From positions 62,001-126,000 of the forward strand of contig QXCR01000041.1 of NCBI GenBank assembly GCA_004380135.1: a stretch of DNA of 64,000 bases, given 5' to 3'. The stretch is from Stemphylium vesicarium. Its lineage: Eukaryota > Ascomycota > Dothideomycetes > Pleosporales > Pleosporaceae. The translations under genes and the position numbers were made by a program. This document shows positions 10,164-21,499 of the stretch, one piece after another; position 1 is the first letter of the stretch, and each line of letters begins with the position of its first letter. Below the pieces are notes generated by a model that was not told the origin of the DNA, made no database searches, and worked only from the letters and a program-made list of their open reading frames with translations.

Positions 10164-12210
10164 CTAATCAATCTTCGCACTCGCAAGTCGGTCATTGGAG
10201 CCTGCAATGACATTGGACATCCGGACGTTCTGCCGCTTGTACTTGCTGTGTTTCCGGAGTCGTTTCCGAGCAACCATGACTGGTACCGATGATTTGGTGA
10301 CCAAGTAGTTACTGAAGGATCCGAGCAAGACACTGCCACAATTAGCACTTATGCAAACCAGGGGAGTCTCTGAGCTTACCCTTTCAGAGCGTTCCGGCCT
10401 CGCGAGCCAAGAATGACGAGAGTAGGTTCCAAGAAGTCAATCTATCAATCATCTGTCAGTACAGCGCATGTCAATTATTTTGAAGCTACTCACCACTTCA
10501 GTAATCATGTGCTTTGGGCTCTTGCAGTGGAAGACTTCAACAACGGCGCGTACTTGCAGACGTGTTTTTCTTAGCAGCTTTACACACCGATCAGACACTT
10601 CCACACATGCTTGGTACCTGTCTTTTTCTGCCTTTCCCATGGCGCTCACGTTCGCTTCCGTGGCCATGATGGAATTGGACAAGGCAGAGAACCCAGGTCT
10701 CGTTGTTGGCAGACCGTCATGGTTTGACAGCGTTCTTTTGAGATGATCTGATTCCTGTCGACCGGTAGTACCTTGACTAATAGGTGCACCAGAAGCATCT
10801 GTCGTTGCGACGCCGGTTTCCTCATCAACAGCATAGACTGCGAGGAGGGTGTCGCCATCTCGTAAGACTGTTCCAATCGTCCACTCCAACGCATACGCGG
10901 CCTCGTCGCTCAGGTCGGTCGACACAAGGTACACACGTTGTCTTCTCAGCCCTTTTGTAGCGTCTTCCGCGAACTGAACGTAGTCGCCCCTAATAACTTG
11001 CCGAACGCAGCGATGAGCTTCTGGACTTGACTGAATAGGTGAGATGTTCAAAGAGAGTTGTTGAGCGGATTTGATTTCGGCAAGCTCGTCCTCATGGTCT
11101 GAATGAACCGGTGTAGACAGACCAGAACCTCCTTGGTCAAAGCTCGTATGGGGATGCACGACTCCTGATGAGTTCCTTCTCGACATCCTTTCGCCGTTTG
11201 GGCCGGTGACGTTTATGGACGGTTCTAGTAGCGAGCGCACCTTGTAAGAAACAGCTACGTCTCTCCCTATGCAAGGTTAGCGCGTGATTAGAGAAGCAAC
11301 AGGGTATGCAACACTTACGCTCTTGCTCTGCCGCAGCCAACAGACTCTTAGCGGTGATGACCTCTCTACCCATGCTGTCAGTCCCTGCAGACGTCTTTCG
11401 AGACCGCTGCCTGCCCCGTTCCCGTTTCTTGGTCTTCTTCCATCCATCGTCCCAATCTGAGCTATCAGAATTGTTTTCGCTACTCTCAACGGCAGCGCTG
11501 TCTTCACCGTCGTCATCTGTGGCTAGACGGACGCCGCCACCTGGAGCAGTAGAAGTGCCTTTGACAGGGTCGGAACCTTTGCGATTGGGAAGGGAAGAGA
11601 GGCCCCCCTCGGAGCGTGCCAAAGCGGAGTCTGAGAGTTTCCGATATGCTGTGTCCATGTCAATGCGCTTGCCAGAGTCTGTTACGAAGGTGTTATTCGA
11701 TGCAGGGGCGGGCGGGGCCGGGTTTAGCATACGCGTTGCTGGGGAAGCAGATCGCCCAGGGCCCGGGGAACCAGACTTGGACCTGCCCAGAGGGCCATTT
11801 ACAGAGTTGTGTCTATCCCTCGAGTTGGAGGAGTTTAGAAAGCCGGTCGAGTTTCCGTATACAGAAGACATGGCGCGAGGCTTTGGAGCAGCGTCAAGCT
11901 TGCCGCCTTGAGACACTCGCTTGGGCATAGCATGCGCGTCGATTGAGGGTAGCATTTCGAACTTGTACGCCGACTCGGGGTTCACTCGGCGAGGTGATTT
12001 GGGCATGGCGAACGGGATACCAGTGTTTCCACGGCTCGAACTTCTGCGCTGCGCAGGTTCATCGACATCTAACATGCTTCGCACGGGCGAAGCAGCCGAG
12101 CTGGGGCTTTGTGCGCGCGCGACTGGGCTCTCTGCACGCCGCTGGTTTCCTTCCAAGAGTTTTACAACCTCCCTCATCTCCTCGTCAATCGCAGCTTCGA
12201 GGGAGGCCAT
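10164..12210 (-). CDS. Universal stress protein (UspA) domain protein
   Basis: Four exons (12210-11319, 11266-10494, 10441-10380, 10332-10164) give 631 aa. The N-terminal ~330 residues are disordered, rich in Ser/Pro/Arg, with an acidic run (SENNSDSSDWDDG) followed by a basic KKTKKRERGRQRSRK stretch. The UspA alpha/beta fold begins near residue 390: RRQRVYLVSTDLSDEAAYALEW (first strand), GDTLLAVYAVDEE (second), VRAVVEVFHCKSPKHMITEV, then DFLEPTLVILGSRGRNALKG and VLLGSFSNYLVTKSSVPVMVARK. The G-S-R-G-x9-G-S-x-S-N-like pattern matches the ATP-binding signature of Usp proteins, so nucleotide binding is likely. Pezizomycotina carry such long Usp proteins; the role is not established. A leftward gene with short introns and consensus splice sites. 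Confidence 0.85.
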
Positions 12211-13169
12211 GGTGGGAGCGATGTGTGCGAGGCGGGTACGTGCAAAAGTGTTGGTCGGTGAGAGGTCGCGTGTCGGGGTGGAGTGAGGCGGTAGACTGTT
12301 CGCGGCAAGATGGCAGTCGTGGTCGTGTTCGCGGGGTAGCTAAGGGTGATTGGAGGTATGAATTGGTGTAGTACTATGTCATCATAGCCCAGCTAGTTGC
12401 TGTCTGATGTATGGGCTACAAGTGCCAGCGACCCAGTACCCAATGTTGGCCCGGAAGGATGTGGGGTGAGCGCGTGATGATACTAAAGACAGCGGTGGGG
12501 TAGCAATTCCAAAGACTGTAGCTGAAAGCGATGGCGGGCCGATCCGTAGTATATGGCTAACCGCTGTCGGAGAACAAGTTGTTCCCTAGCAGATTGATGG
12601 AAGCTGACGACATATGGAAGAGGGAAAGCGAGCAAAAAAGCAGTTGGGCTTTTGGGGAAGCTGTCGGGTCAGCGCGAGTCGACGGTCGCGGGAGCTCTTG
12701 GTCTAGGCGGTGGAAGTGGGCATCAACCCCCTCAGGATCTGGCGGTTTGGCAAAGCTTGGCGCATACGAAGATCACCAACAAGCTGCCCACGCCGCCGAC
12801 GCAGGAACCGGGCTACGACTTGGGACAGAGCAAGCAACATTATGGGGGACTTGGACACAAGGCTGTTTTTCATTACTTGAGGACTAAACACGATTGTATT
12901 TTGCATTTGCGAAACAGCGCCGGGGAAAGAAAGCTGGCCTACCAACTGAAGCCGGGGCCCGGTGGAGCAACTGTGCATGTGGCTGTGCTGACCCATCGCC
13001 CCATGCGGAGCTACTCGCCCAGGCTAGCCAGAAAGTTGGTTCCAACTTACCCCATCATGTTGAGGCATATGACAGTAGTTCGCATATAGCACGGTCTTGG
13101 GCAGCCGCCTTGACACGAATATTGTACATTGATAATTTCCTATGACGAATTGCGCCACATCAAAAGGGT
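12211..13169. other. Intergenic region
   Basis: Promoter of the leftward Usp-domain gene and 3' flank of the leftward uS7m gene. An open plus-strand frame at 12652-13089 lacks any domain and has no plausible start context; I treat it as non-coding. Confidence 0.45.
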
Positions 13170-14314
13170 TTACCTCTTCTTGGGTAGCACAATGTTCGCT
13201 CGTGCTGCGACACCCAGCTTGTGAATGGCGTTGCGGCGGTCCCAGATACCACTGGTGCCCTGCACTACAGCAATGAGCTCCTGCGCAATGCGCTGGGCAA
13301 AGCTGTTCTTTCCACTGCCCATGTTCCTCCTCTTGGACGCGGCAGCCATGATCCATTGGATAGCAGCGCGTCGCCGTTGTCTTTGACCCAGCGGCACAGG
13401 GATCTGAAGAGCGACACCACCTCCAGCAGCACCTCTCTGACTTCGGATGCGCATGAGGGGTGCGACAGAGTCAATAGCAAGTGTAAGGTAGAGGACGGGG
13501 TTGAGAGGGAGATGCGAGGGTGGGGGCGCACCGGGAAGCAGTGGCCTGGACGGGTTGATGTTGGGGATGGGCGAGGTTCGCAGGTGTTGCAGGATCAGGG
13601 CCATGTTCTGTTCATCACGTCAGTTGTGTGCGGGGTATCTTTGTCGGATGGCTGACCTACTCGCTCCGCAACGCTCTTCTTGCCGTGTCGCATGAGCAGA
13701 TTGGTGACCTGGTCGACTACTGGATCGTGGCGATGCTTGACATGGCCGTCTTTTGGAAGCGGCAGAGAGGGCATCTCGTACTTTAGGCCTGGTATCGCTG
13801 GTGCCTTTGAGGTGTTTTGAAAGTCTACTAGGCCCATGTCCAACCCGCCATCTCCACTTGTCTGAGTAGTCATGGTGGAGTATGATCGCGAGCCTTTTGG
13901 TGGTACGTTTGGTGTGGTCTTGGGCTTTTGAGAGTTGAGCTTGTCTTGCATCACCTTTGGCAGGTTCTCTTGCGCGGCCTTGTCTCCCTTGACGACCTAG
14001 TTTGATGTCAGTATGCGCCCTTGGCTGTGCAATCTGCTGGACCCCACATCTTCAATTGGTGTGCCCTGGCTGAGATCAGGCCCATCCTCGCCCATGGTTT
14101 GCGCCATTGAGGCTGCTTCTTCAGAGACATGCTCGATAGGCTTTGCATCCTCTCGCTTGGATCGGTCGGCGGCCGGTGGCTTTGTGGAATCAGAGTAGAG
14201 GCGACATTGCGACGGCGCCAGTCTGAGTGCTGACCTGGCAGGCCACTGCACCTGGGGTCTCGGTCGGAAGGCGATGGGTCGCGCAAAGGCAGCAATGTTC
14301 AATCTTGGCGGCAT
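13170..14314 (-). CDS. RSM7: Mitochondrial small-subunit ribosomal protein uS7m
   Basis: Component of the mitochondrial 30S head, binding the 3' domain of the small rRNA. Three exons (14314-14048, 13996-13661, 13607-13170) give 346 aa in one continuous frame. The N-terminus (MPPRLNIAAFARPIAFRPR) is Arg-rich without acidic residues, a mitochondrial presequence. The S7 domain covers about residues 190-346: DPVVDQVTNLLMRHGKKSVAER at the first helices, then RGAAGGGVALQIPVPLGQRQRRRAAIQW for the beta-hairpin, and SFAQRIAQELIAVVQG near the end. The first intron uses GTGGGG as donor, a weak match, so the exon 1 end (14048) is less sure; the second intron (GTAGGT, AACAG) is clear. Confidence 0.9.
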
Positions 14315-15237
14315 GGCGGCGTGTTGTCGTGGGTTGCGTGATGTTCTTGCAAAGTGACGCCGAATATTCCAGCCGATGTCGCGCCATGAGGCCCGTGCGC
14401 TCTACGTCAACACCAGTCGACGTCTGCCCTCACTTCACTACATTTCACGCATTGGAATAGTGGAAAATTTCAAGGACATGATATGGCCTTGCTATATCCG
14501 AAGATAGTGCTACAGAGCTCACTGGTAACCGCTGTCTGATACCAATACTACAAGCTCATATACTCTAGTCATACAATCGCCTTTGCCTCTGCACCTCTCA
14601 CATATCAACTTGATAGATAGACGGGACGAGCAAAACTCTCTAATGGGTGACATGGAAGGGTCGCACGCAAGGCAGAAATCTGGCGACCATGGCCCAGTGC
14701 ACTCGCGTTTAATCTCTTGTGTAACGTTGTGGTAGGCAGAAATAGGACAGGCTGACAGGCTGCAATCTGCCCAAGTGAAGTGGTCAATCTCACTTTGCTC
14801 TTGCCCAATACGTCGCATGCTCTCACTCACACTTGCCTCGCCCCGAAAACTCACCGTCGAAACCGCAGGCTCCGCTACGTGACTTTCTATGCTGCTTCCT
14901 TATGTAGTTGCCTGGCTGCATTTTTGCTCAAAAGTCTCTACCTTTCGTTTTGTTCTGACTTCTAAAACTCCCCCAACCCAGCACATTCCTACAACAACCA
15001 CACGCGTGCTTCGACTCCCTCCTCATCCGAGTCGCAGTTACCAGACGCTCACTATCATCATCTGCAGTCGCTGTCCCACTACCTGGAAAAACACCGCAGT
15101 CGCTAGTAGCGCAAGCTTCTCTTCAGTTCCAAGTAAGTTTATCCCAGCTGTACAAGCCGAAACATCGGGTTCTATCCCTTGTATTTGTCAAGGCGTATCA
15201 TAACAGATCTTTCTAGCCTCCATACTCTGTATGTTCG
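14315..15237. other. Divergent intergenic region, likely 5' leader of the Argonaute relic
   Basis: Lies between the leftward uS7m start and the rightward Argonaute pseudogene. A GTAAGT (15133) to TTTCTAG (15216) interval with a CATAAC branch-like site looks like a 5'-UTR intron of the pseudogene. Nothing else recognised. Confidence 0.45.
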
Positions 15238-17983
15238 ATGGCCGGACACGGACGCGGACGCGGTGGTGGTGCGCCCGGGCGTGGTGGATTTGGTAGACGC
15301 CCAGCCTCTGAACAGCCCAGAGTGTTCGAAAACGGTCGTTATTCACAACCCGACACTGAAGTCGCCAAGCTCGAGGATTCCATGGTTCAAGATGGTCTAT
15401 CGGCAAGAATGGCAGCCAGCTCCATCGACTCCTCTCTCCCAGCCCGACCGGGATACGGTACATTGGGCCGGCCCATCGTTCTTCACGCCAACTATTTCGA
15501 TCTGAAAGCCATCAAGCCAGATGCACATCTTTATCGGTATTCAGTAGCTTTCACTAGCATGGGCCAAGGCTGCAATGATCAAGTCTCGGAATCGAAGAAG
15601 AAGCGCTTGTTCGAACTATTACTCGACGAGATACCTTTATCGAAATCCAAAGTCGCCAGTGATTGGTGTAAGATGCTTGTGGCCACAGAGAAAATAGATT
15701 TGAGAGAGCAGGGCTCAATCTACACCCTAACATGGCATCCGAAAGACGGAGAGCAATTCGTACCACCTAGCGCCAGCGAATCTAAACGACTGAAGGAGAC
15801 TCGCCAGAAAAACACCTACTAAGTCCTTGTCGAAGAGATCGGAACAGTCTCGCTTGCTGAACTCATGCGAGATTTGGCACAATCGACAACCAATTACCCA
15901 CTGGAGCTTGAAACCATCAATGCGCTGAACATTATAATAGCTCATGGACCTAGTAGCGAGGCCAGCATCGCATCCCACGCAAGCAATTTTTTCCCATTTG
16001 GCGCCCATCCTCAGACAGAGATGGTTGAGTTGGGTCGTGGTCTCCAAGCTTTTCGATAGTACTTCTCAAGTGTTCGCACAAGCGTCAACAGGATACTCGT
16101 CAATGTCAATATCGCTACCGGGGCCTTTTACAGGCCAGGCTCATTACTCCAGGTAATGAGACTTCACCGGTGGCCGTCCACCAACGAACGATGCAGAATA
16201 CAAAAGGCTAGCCACTTTCTTCCACAATGTTCAAGTCGAGACCAACTACCCCCAAAGGGATGGCACGGCATCTAATGCAACGACACGCAAAGTCCTGACC
16301 ATCCAAGGTCTGTCGCCTTTAGGACGCGACAGCACAAATGTCACATTCCAGAAGACGGACGCCAACGGAAAGGTAACTAGACCTACAGTTCAAGCCCACT
16401 TTCAGCAAGCGTATAACATCAAGCTTGCCTTTCCAAATGCACCATTGATCAAATACGACAGCACTGAGACTCCGATGTGGGTGCCTGTCGAACTGTGTAC
16501 AGTCTTGCCTGGCCAGTTGGTGCGACGTCTGTTGTCGCCATCACAAACGAGTACGATGATAACTTGAGCGGCTTCGGTATCAAGATCAAACCTGAAATGA
16601 TTACCGTACCCGGGCGAATACTCAACCCACCTACATTGGCATACAGAGGCCAGGTTACCTGTACCCCCCAAAACGGTGCATGGAATATGGACCCCGCAAA
16701 ATTGGGCAAGGAGCCGTTTCGTGTCGCCAAAACACTGGGCGCATGGTACACCCTGGTAATTGACCTTGAAGGCCAGGGCACAATTTCTGGTGGCATCAAA
16801 AGAATCAAGCAGAACTTGGTAATGTCTCGAAAGCCGATCAACAAATATGGCATGGGCGATCAGCCAGTTCAAGATCCGTGCGTCGTTCAGCTGCCTAACA
16901 CACAGTTCAAGCCAGAACACATACCAACCATCAGAAACGAGCTCTCATCGAATTTGAAGGCTACATTCCCGAAAAAAGCCAGCTTTTCTCCTTGTAATCT
17001 TGCCCAGCGAAAGCACAATCATTTATGATTCCGTCAAGCAATTGTTCGACTGCTCATTGGGGCTACCCAATGTTTGCAGCATCGGCAGCAAGTTCTCCGA
17101 AGTAAAAGGTAAGGAGCAATACTTTGCCAACATCGCAATGAAGTTCAACCAAAAACTTGGCGGTGTCAACCATACTGTAACGTTGAAGAATTTGGCCCCA
17201 CTAGACGCGGAAACGATTATCTTTGGTATCAATGTTACCTACCCCTCTCCTGGAAGCTCAAAGAACGCGCCCATCGTTGCTGCTGTAGTTGCCTCGGTCG
17301 ATGCAATGTTCTCGCAGTATCCTGCCAGCATGCGGAGATAGCAAGGTCGAGAGGAGATGGTGACGGAACGTCTCAAGCTTTGGCAGAAGCGCAACAAGGG
17401 GACTTGACCGATCAAGGTGTTTGTCTACCGGGACGGAGTCTCAGAAAGCCAGTATCGCTCTACTGTCGACGTGGAATGTCTGTCCTTTAAGAACGCATTT
17501 GAGAAGCTTTACGGCGCAGAGATGAATCATCCCAAGATGACGTTCCTTGTAGTTGGCAAGCGACATCACACACGATTCTTCCCGACAGACGTGGCTGGTA
17601 CGGATGGAAAGGCTGGAAATTCCAAACCTGGTACCGTCGTAGATCGCGGTGTTACTGGCGAGAAGCTTTTCGATTTCTTCCTTATCGCACATCAGGGACT
17701 GCAGTGAACCTCGAGACCTGCGCACTACGTTGTGCTCAAGGACGAGAACGAGCTTAGAGCGGATGGACTGCAGGAGCTGACGCACAACCTTTGTTACACA
17801 CTCGCTCGCGCGACTCGAGCTGTGAGCCTATGCCCTCCCGCGTACTACGCCGATATCGCGTGCGAACGCGGTCGCTCATATCTCCACAGTTATCTGAAGG
17901 CTGGTGAGGATGTAGAGGTTGAGCAGGGAGCTTGGGAGAAAGATGTGCATCCGGATCTCATGGAAACGGTGTACTATCTTTGA
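15238..17983 (+). pseudogene. Argonaute (QDE-2/AGO-type) pseudogene
   Basis: Remnant of an Argonaute, the small-RNA-guided slicer of RNA interference. The order is recognisable: a Gly/Arg-rich N-terminus (MAGHGRGRGG), the N domain (LHANYFDLKAIKPDAHLYRYSV), L1 (LGRGLQAF, YFSSVRTSVNRILVNVN), PAZ (about 16200-16520: HFQQAYNIKLAFPNAP, PMWVPVELCTVLPGQ), MID (around 16990-17080: TIIYDSVKQLF) and PIWI (17090-17983: YPSPGSSKNAP, FVYRDGVSESQ, PAHYVVLKDENEL, then the C-terminal TVYYL). Disabling changes include in-frame stops at 15820 (TAA), 16057 (TAG), 17339 (TAG), 17405 (TGA) and 17705 (TGA), plus frame changes near 16540 and 16990. The first PIWI catalytic Asp is Asn (codon 17231) and the following His is Tyr (17240). 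Several changes are C-to-T or G-to-A, as RIP would give; others (such as a GGA-to-TGA-like change) are not. Confidence 0.9.
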
Positions 17984-18985
17984 GTGCGTCAAGGATGTTT
18001 TCGTTGTCAGGATGGGCAAGTGTTTTCATCTCAGCTGTGGCAGAGAACAAGGGGTAGCGTGCTTGTTTCCTTTGCTTTTAAAGGCTCGACGTCGACGTCG
18101 ACGGCGTTCAAAGTCCTTTGCGTTCTTTTAAGCCGTGGCGAATACACATTGCCTATTGCGCCCCACCACACTTCCCTGCCCACATCAACATGACTTCTGC
18201 CCATTCACGTAGGTCTAGTGCCGGATTTGATGGTGCTTTTTTGTCTGGAATGCCTTGGTAGTGGAGGTCAAATTTGGTGCTGTGCAATGGAAGTGTGCGA
18301 GGCTCTGGATATGTAGAATCAGCTTAGGCATCAATGCACTCCCTCGTCTGCTCCCGCGCTCAGCATAACGCCTAACAATGGCGGGCCAATCGGAGCGGGG
18401 CAACTCCGCGTAGCGTACCAAGATACTGCTCACAGGCTGATGCGGAAGTATATCGATAGCGACTAGGTATTTAACGACTGTACGTTCAGCTCATGTCATC
18501 GTCACCATGTACTCAGCCTGCAAGGGGCGTCCCCATGAGGGCGTGCGCCGGGCTGTGGGTGCCCTCACCTTTCCCCGCACTAGTCTGGAGCAACGACAGC
18601 CAACCATGAGAAGGCTCCCAGCCACTCAGTTTCACCCCACTGCAGCCCTGGAGGGCGCGCTGGCCGTTGATCTCCCAGACTCGGGTTAGCTTATCGCATA
18701 CAGAGGGCGGCCACGGTCCCGCTCCCACTTCCACCATGATCGCATTCCCTCTCCCGACACTCTCCCGACTGACTTGACCAAAGCGCTAGGCACCACCACG
18801 CTGCACGGTTCCTGCCCCGATTCACGCGTCACAAGGGTACTCCCATGTGCCTGCAGACCCTCGATCAAGTGCTACCATCCTAGTTACCGCCTCGCGCCGA
18901 CCTCTCTATCTACACCCACCGCACTACTACTACTACTACTACCACAACACCAACCGCCACCACCAGCGACTGCGCACGCGAAATC
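17984..18985. other. Intergenic region with (CTA)n microsatellite
   Basis: No gene recognised. A short (CTA)7 run lies at about 18923-18942, in the presumed leader of the downstream gene; a GTCGAC-type run sits at 18088-18102. Confidence 0.5.
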
Positions 18986-20805
18986 ATGGACACAATCGAT
19001 CGCGGGAGTCTGTACGACAACGACGTTCCGTCTCTAAGCGCATCACTCGAAGCATTTGACCCCGAGCGCAGCATGCATTCGGCCTATAGCGGGCGCTCCA
19101 ACATGCACTCGTCGCGCTGGAGCATACCGCAGGACGAAGCCGATTCCGAGACCGAGTCGGACGGCCCATGGGCCCCGCCCGCCTGGCAGAAGTCGCAATC
19201 GAGTAACCACTGGTACAGGAAGTCGTTGTTGGGGGAAAGCGCCTTGCGCAACAGCCCCTCCAAGTCGCCATTTGAGTACCGCACCGACCGCGAGATAACG
19301 CCCTCGCGCATACCACTACCCGAGTCGCCATACAAGCAGACTCCGCGCACGAGCCCAGAGCCCATACCGGAGGAAGAGCAGAGGTATCTGTCTAGCACCA
19401 TCGCGTCGCGCCTGCAGAGTCCCGACGCCGAACCCCAGGCAAGCGCAGGCGCACTGCCGGGACATGAACTAACCCTGTCGCATCATGACGACGAAGGGCC
19501 GACAGAGGGTTGTAAGTAGAACCGACCAATGCGCGCTGTGCCTACTGACAGCGATAGTCATGCGCTTTGCTTACAGAGGAGAAGCCAAGTTCCGCACCGC
19601 GCCCATTGAAGAGACCATTTCTACCTTTGCGAGTGGCCTTCACATCTTTACTCGATCACGAGCAAATGTCATTCTTACTGTTGCGACTGTCTTACTGTCG
19701 TGGTTGCTGTTGCAGCCCTGGACAGCCAGCCTAATACCAGATGTCGCAAACGTCGCAAACATGGCCAAGCAGTTTGAGCCGCTTCTTTACGCCTCCGAAA
19801 ATGTGATACCGCGGTCGCGCGAGCTCGCAGAGGCCAGTATCGCCGTTCAAGATTTAGGAGAGAGCGTCCGAGCGACCAACATGTCCGCCTCCTCGGTCAT
19901 CATCGACCAGCTGGACGACTTGGGCGACAGCCTCAAAATCTTGTCCGAGAAGATCACGAGCTTCTTCACAAACGTGGACGGTGATATGGACTCGTAGGTA
20001 TAATTCGCTCGAGACTTTCACAACGACTAATCATCGTAGCATCCTCATCACCATGGAGTGGGCGAAGCGCGAACTGCAGAGCATACAAGGCCCCAAGATT
20101 GGCATGATCGATACTGTCATCGGGAATGTGCACGGCGGCCTTAGCAAGATAGGTCTGCTCGAGCGCAATGGATCCCCGACAGCTATAGGGCGTGTTGTAA
20201 ATGATGTCCTCGGCCACACCACCCAACAGCGCTCCAAAGCCACACTGCAGCGCACGTTTGACTACCTCTTATCTACATTAGAAGAGAACATTGCAAACGA
20301 ACTCGCGCGCGCAGACGTCCTCTTCCAGCTCTTCGAGAGCGTAGACCGTCAATTTCACAATCTCCACCGCTCCGTCGCCAAGGAAGAAGACTCGCTCGCA
20401 AACAGAAAAGACGAGTTTCTCGCTTCCATGTGGCGCATGACAATCAACAACAAGATGAAGATTAAGAAATACGAGAAGAATCTGAAGCTACTCAAGGACG
20501 TGCGCGCATCCACCTTGATCAACAAATTTGAACTCAAGAGCCATATTCAGATCATCCACTCTGTCAAGGACCAATTGGACAAGGCGCGCAAGAACCTCAT
20601 CAGCCCGCTCATACGCCGTGCGCAGAGCAACAGCTTTGGCCTGGATCAGCAATTAAACGACTTGTCTGGCACATACGGCTTTTTGAAGAATCTAAGAGAC
20701 GGCCAGAAAAAGAAGGTTCTCCAGCAATTATGGGGCGAGCCCAAGAAGCGCATCGCCATCACCGCTGGAGGAAAAGAAGAAGAGGTTGAAGAGAACGAGT
20801 ACTGA
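18986..20805 (+). CDS. Single-TM coiled-coil hypothetical protein
   Basis: I do not recognise the family. Three exons (18986-19511, 19558-19993, 20040-20805) give 575 aa. Residues 1-175 are disordered and Ser/Pro/Glu-rich. A single strong membrane segment follows at about residues 212-232 (NVILTVATVLLSWLLLQPW). The remainder is long amphipathic helix, with charged heptad-like stretches (KYEKNLKLLKDVRA, SVKDQLDKARKNL), ending in an acidic tail (GKEEEVEENEY). The layout (disordered N-terminus, one TM, helical C-terminus) fits an organelle or nuclear-envelope membrane protein, but this is inference from layout only. The acceptor of intron 1 was chosen as ATAG at 19557 because the downstream CAG would create an immediate stop. 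Confidence 0.75.
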
Positions 20806-21499
20806 ACCTCGTCTTCAAATCTCTTTTCTTCCCCTGTCCAATTCGTGAATCTTTTTCCCGGCGTTTGTTGCACTCTCCTCATCTGGTCTTGTTCTGAGTC
20901 TTGCGGACTAACGTGTCTTTGGCGATTGATGTCATTCTTCTTGCATTGCGAGCGACTCTGGATAGACAAACGGGAGCACGGGTTTTTGTGAATTCTTGCT
21001 TCAAATCCCACGGCGGAGTTTGGCTGGCGTCGCGCACATTGCTCTATCATGTGGCCACATCTTTTGTACTGGACGGTTGGGTGTTCCCCACACATCGGAG
21101 TGAAAGGCGTACATGTTGTTGTTGTAAGCCTGGTTGGGTTAGGTCAAGGGATTATGGCGTTTCCCCATAGCGCACACACGTGTTACGTGAGCAGTTGTAC
21201 TGCAAAGCTTCAATTTATTGTTTCATCATATGTCAATGTAGATTTCTGCACTGTTTATCGCGATGGGTGAGGCGTACTGGATAAAAGAAACCTTGTTAGC
21301 TGACTGTCGCGAGAAGACTGACTTGCGGGCTCAGTAAAGTAAGTAGCATATCCAACGCTCAAATCCCCACCACATCGCTGATAAAATCAAGACTCTTGAT
21401 ATCGAATATAGATTGCCAAGTATGTATCGCGCATGCACCTCTCTAATGCTCTCTCCCATCTCATCTCCCATGCCCCACAGCAGAACTGAAGAGACATCT
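20806..21499. other. Convergent intergenic region
   Basis: 3' flanks of the rightward TM protein and the leftward GH88 gene. No gene or repeat recognised. Confidence 0.5.

Noticed and set aside
12652..13089. 145-codon plus-strand frame
   Set aside because: No recognisable domain, biased composition, overlapping frames open on both strands.
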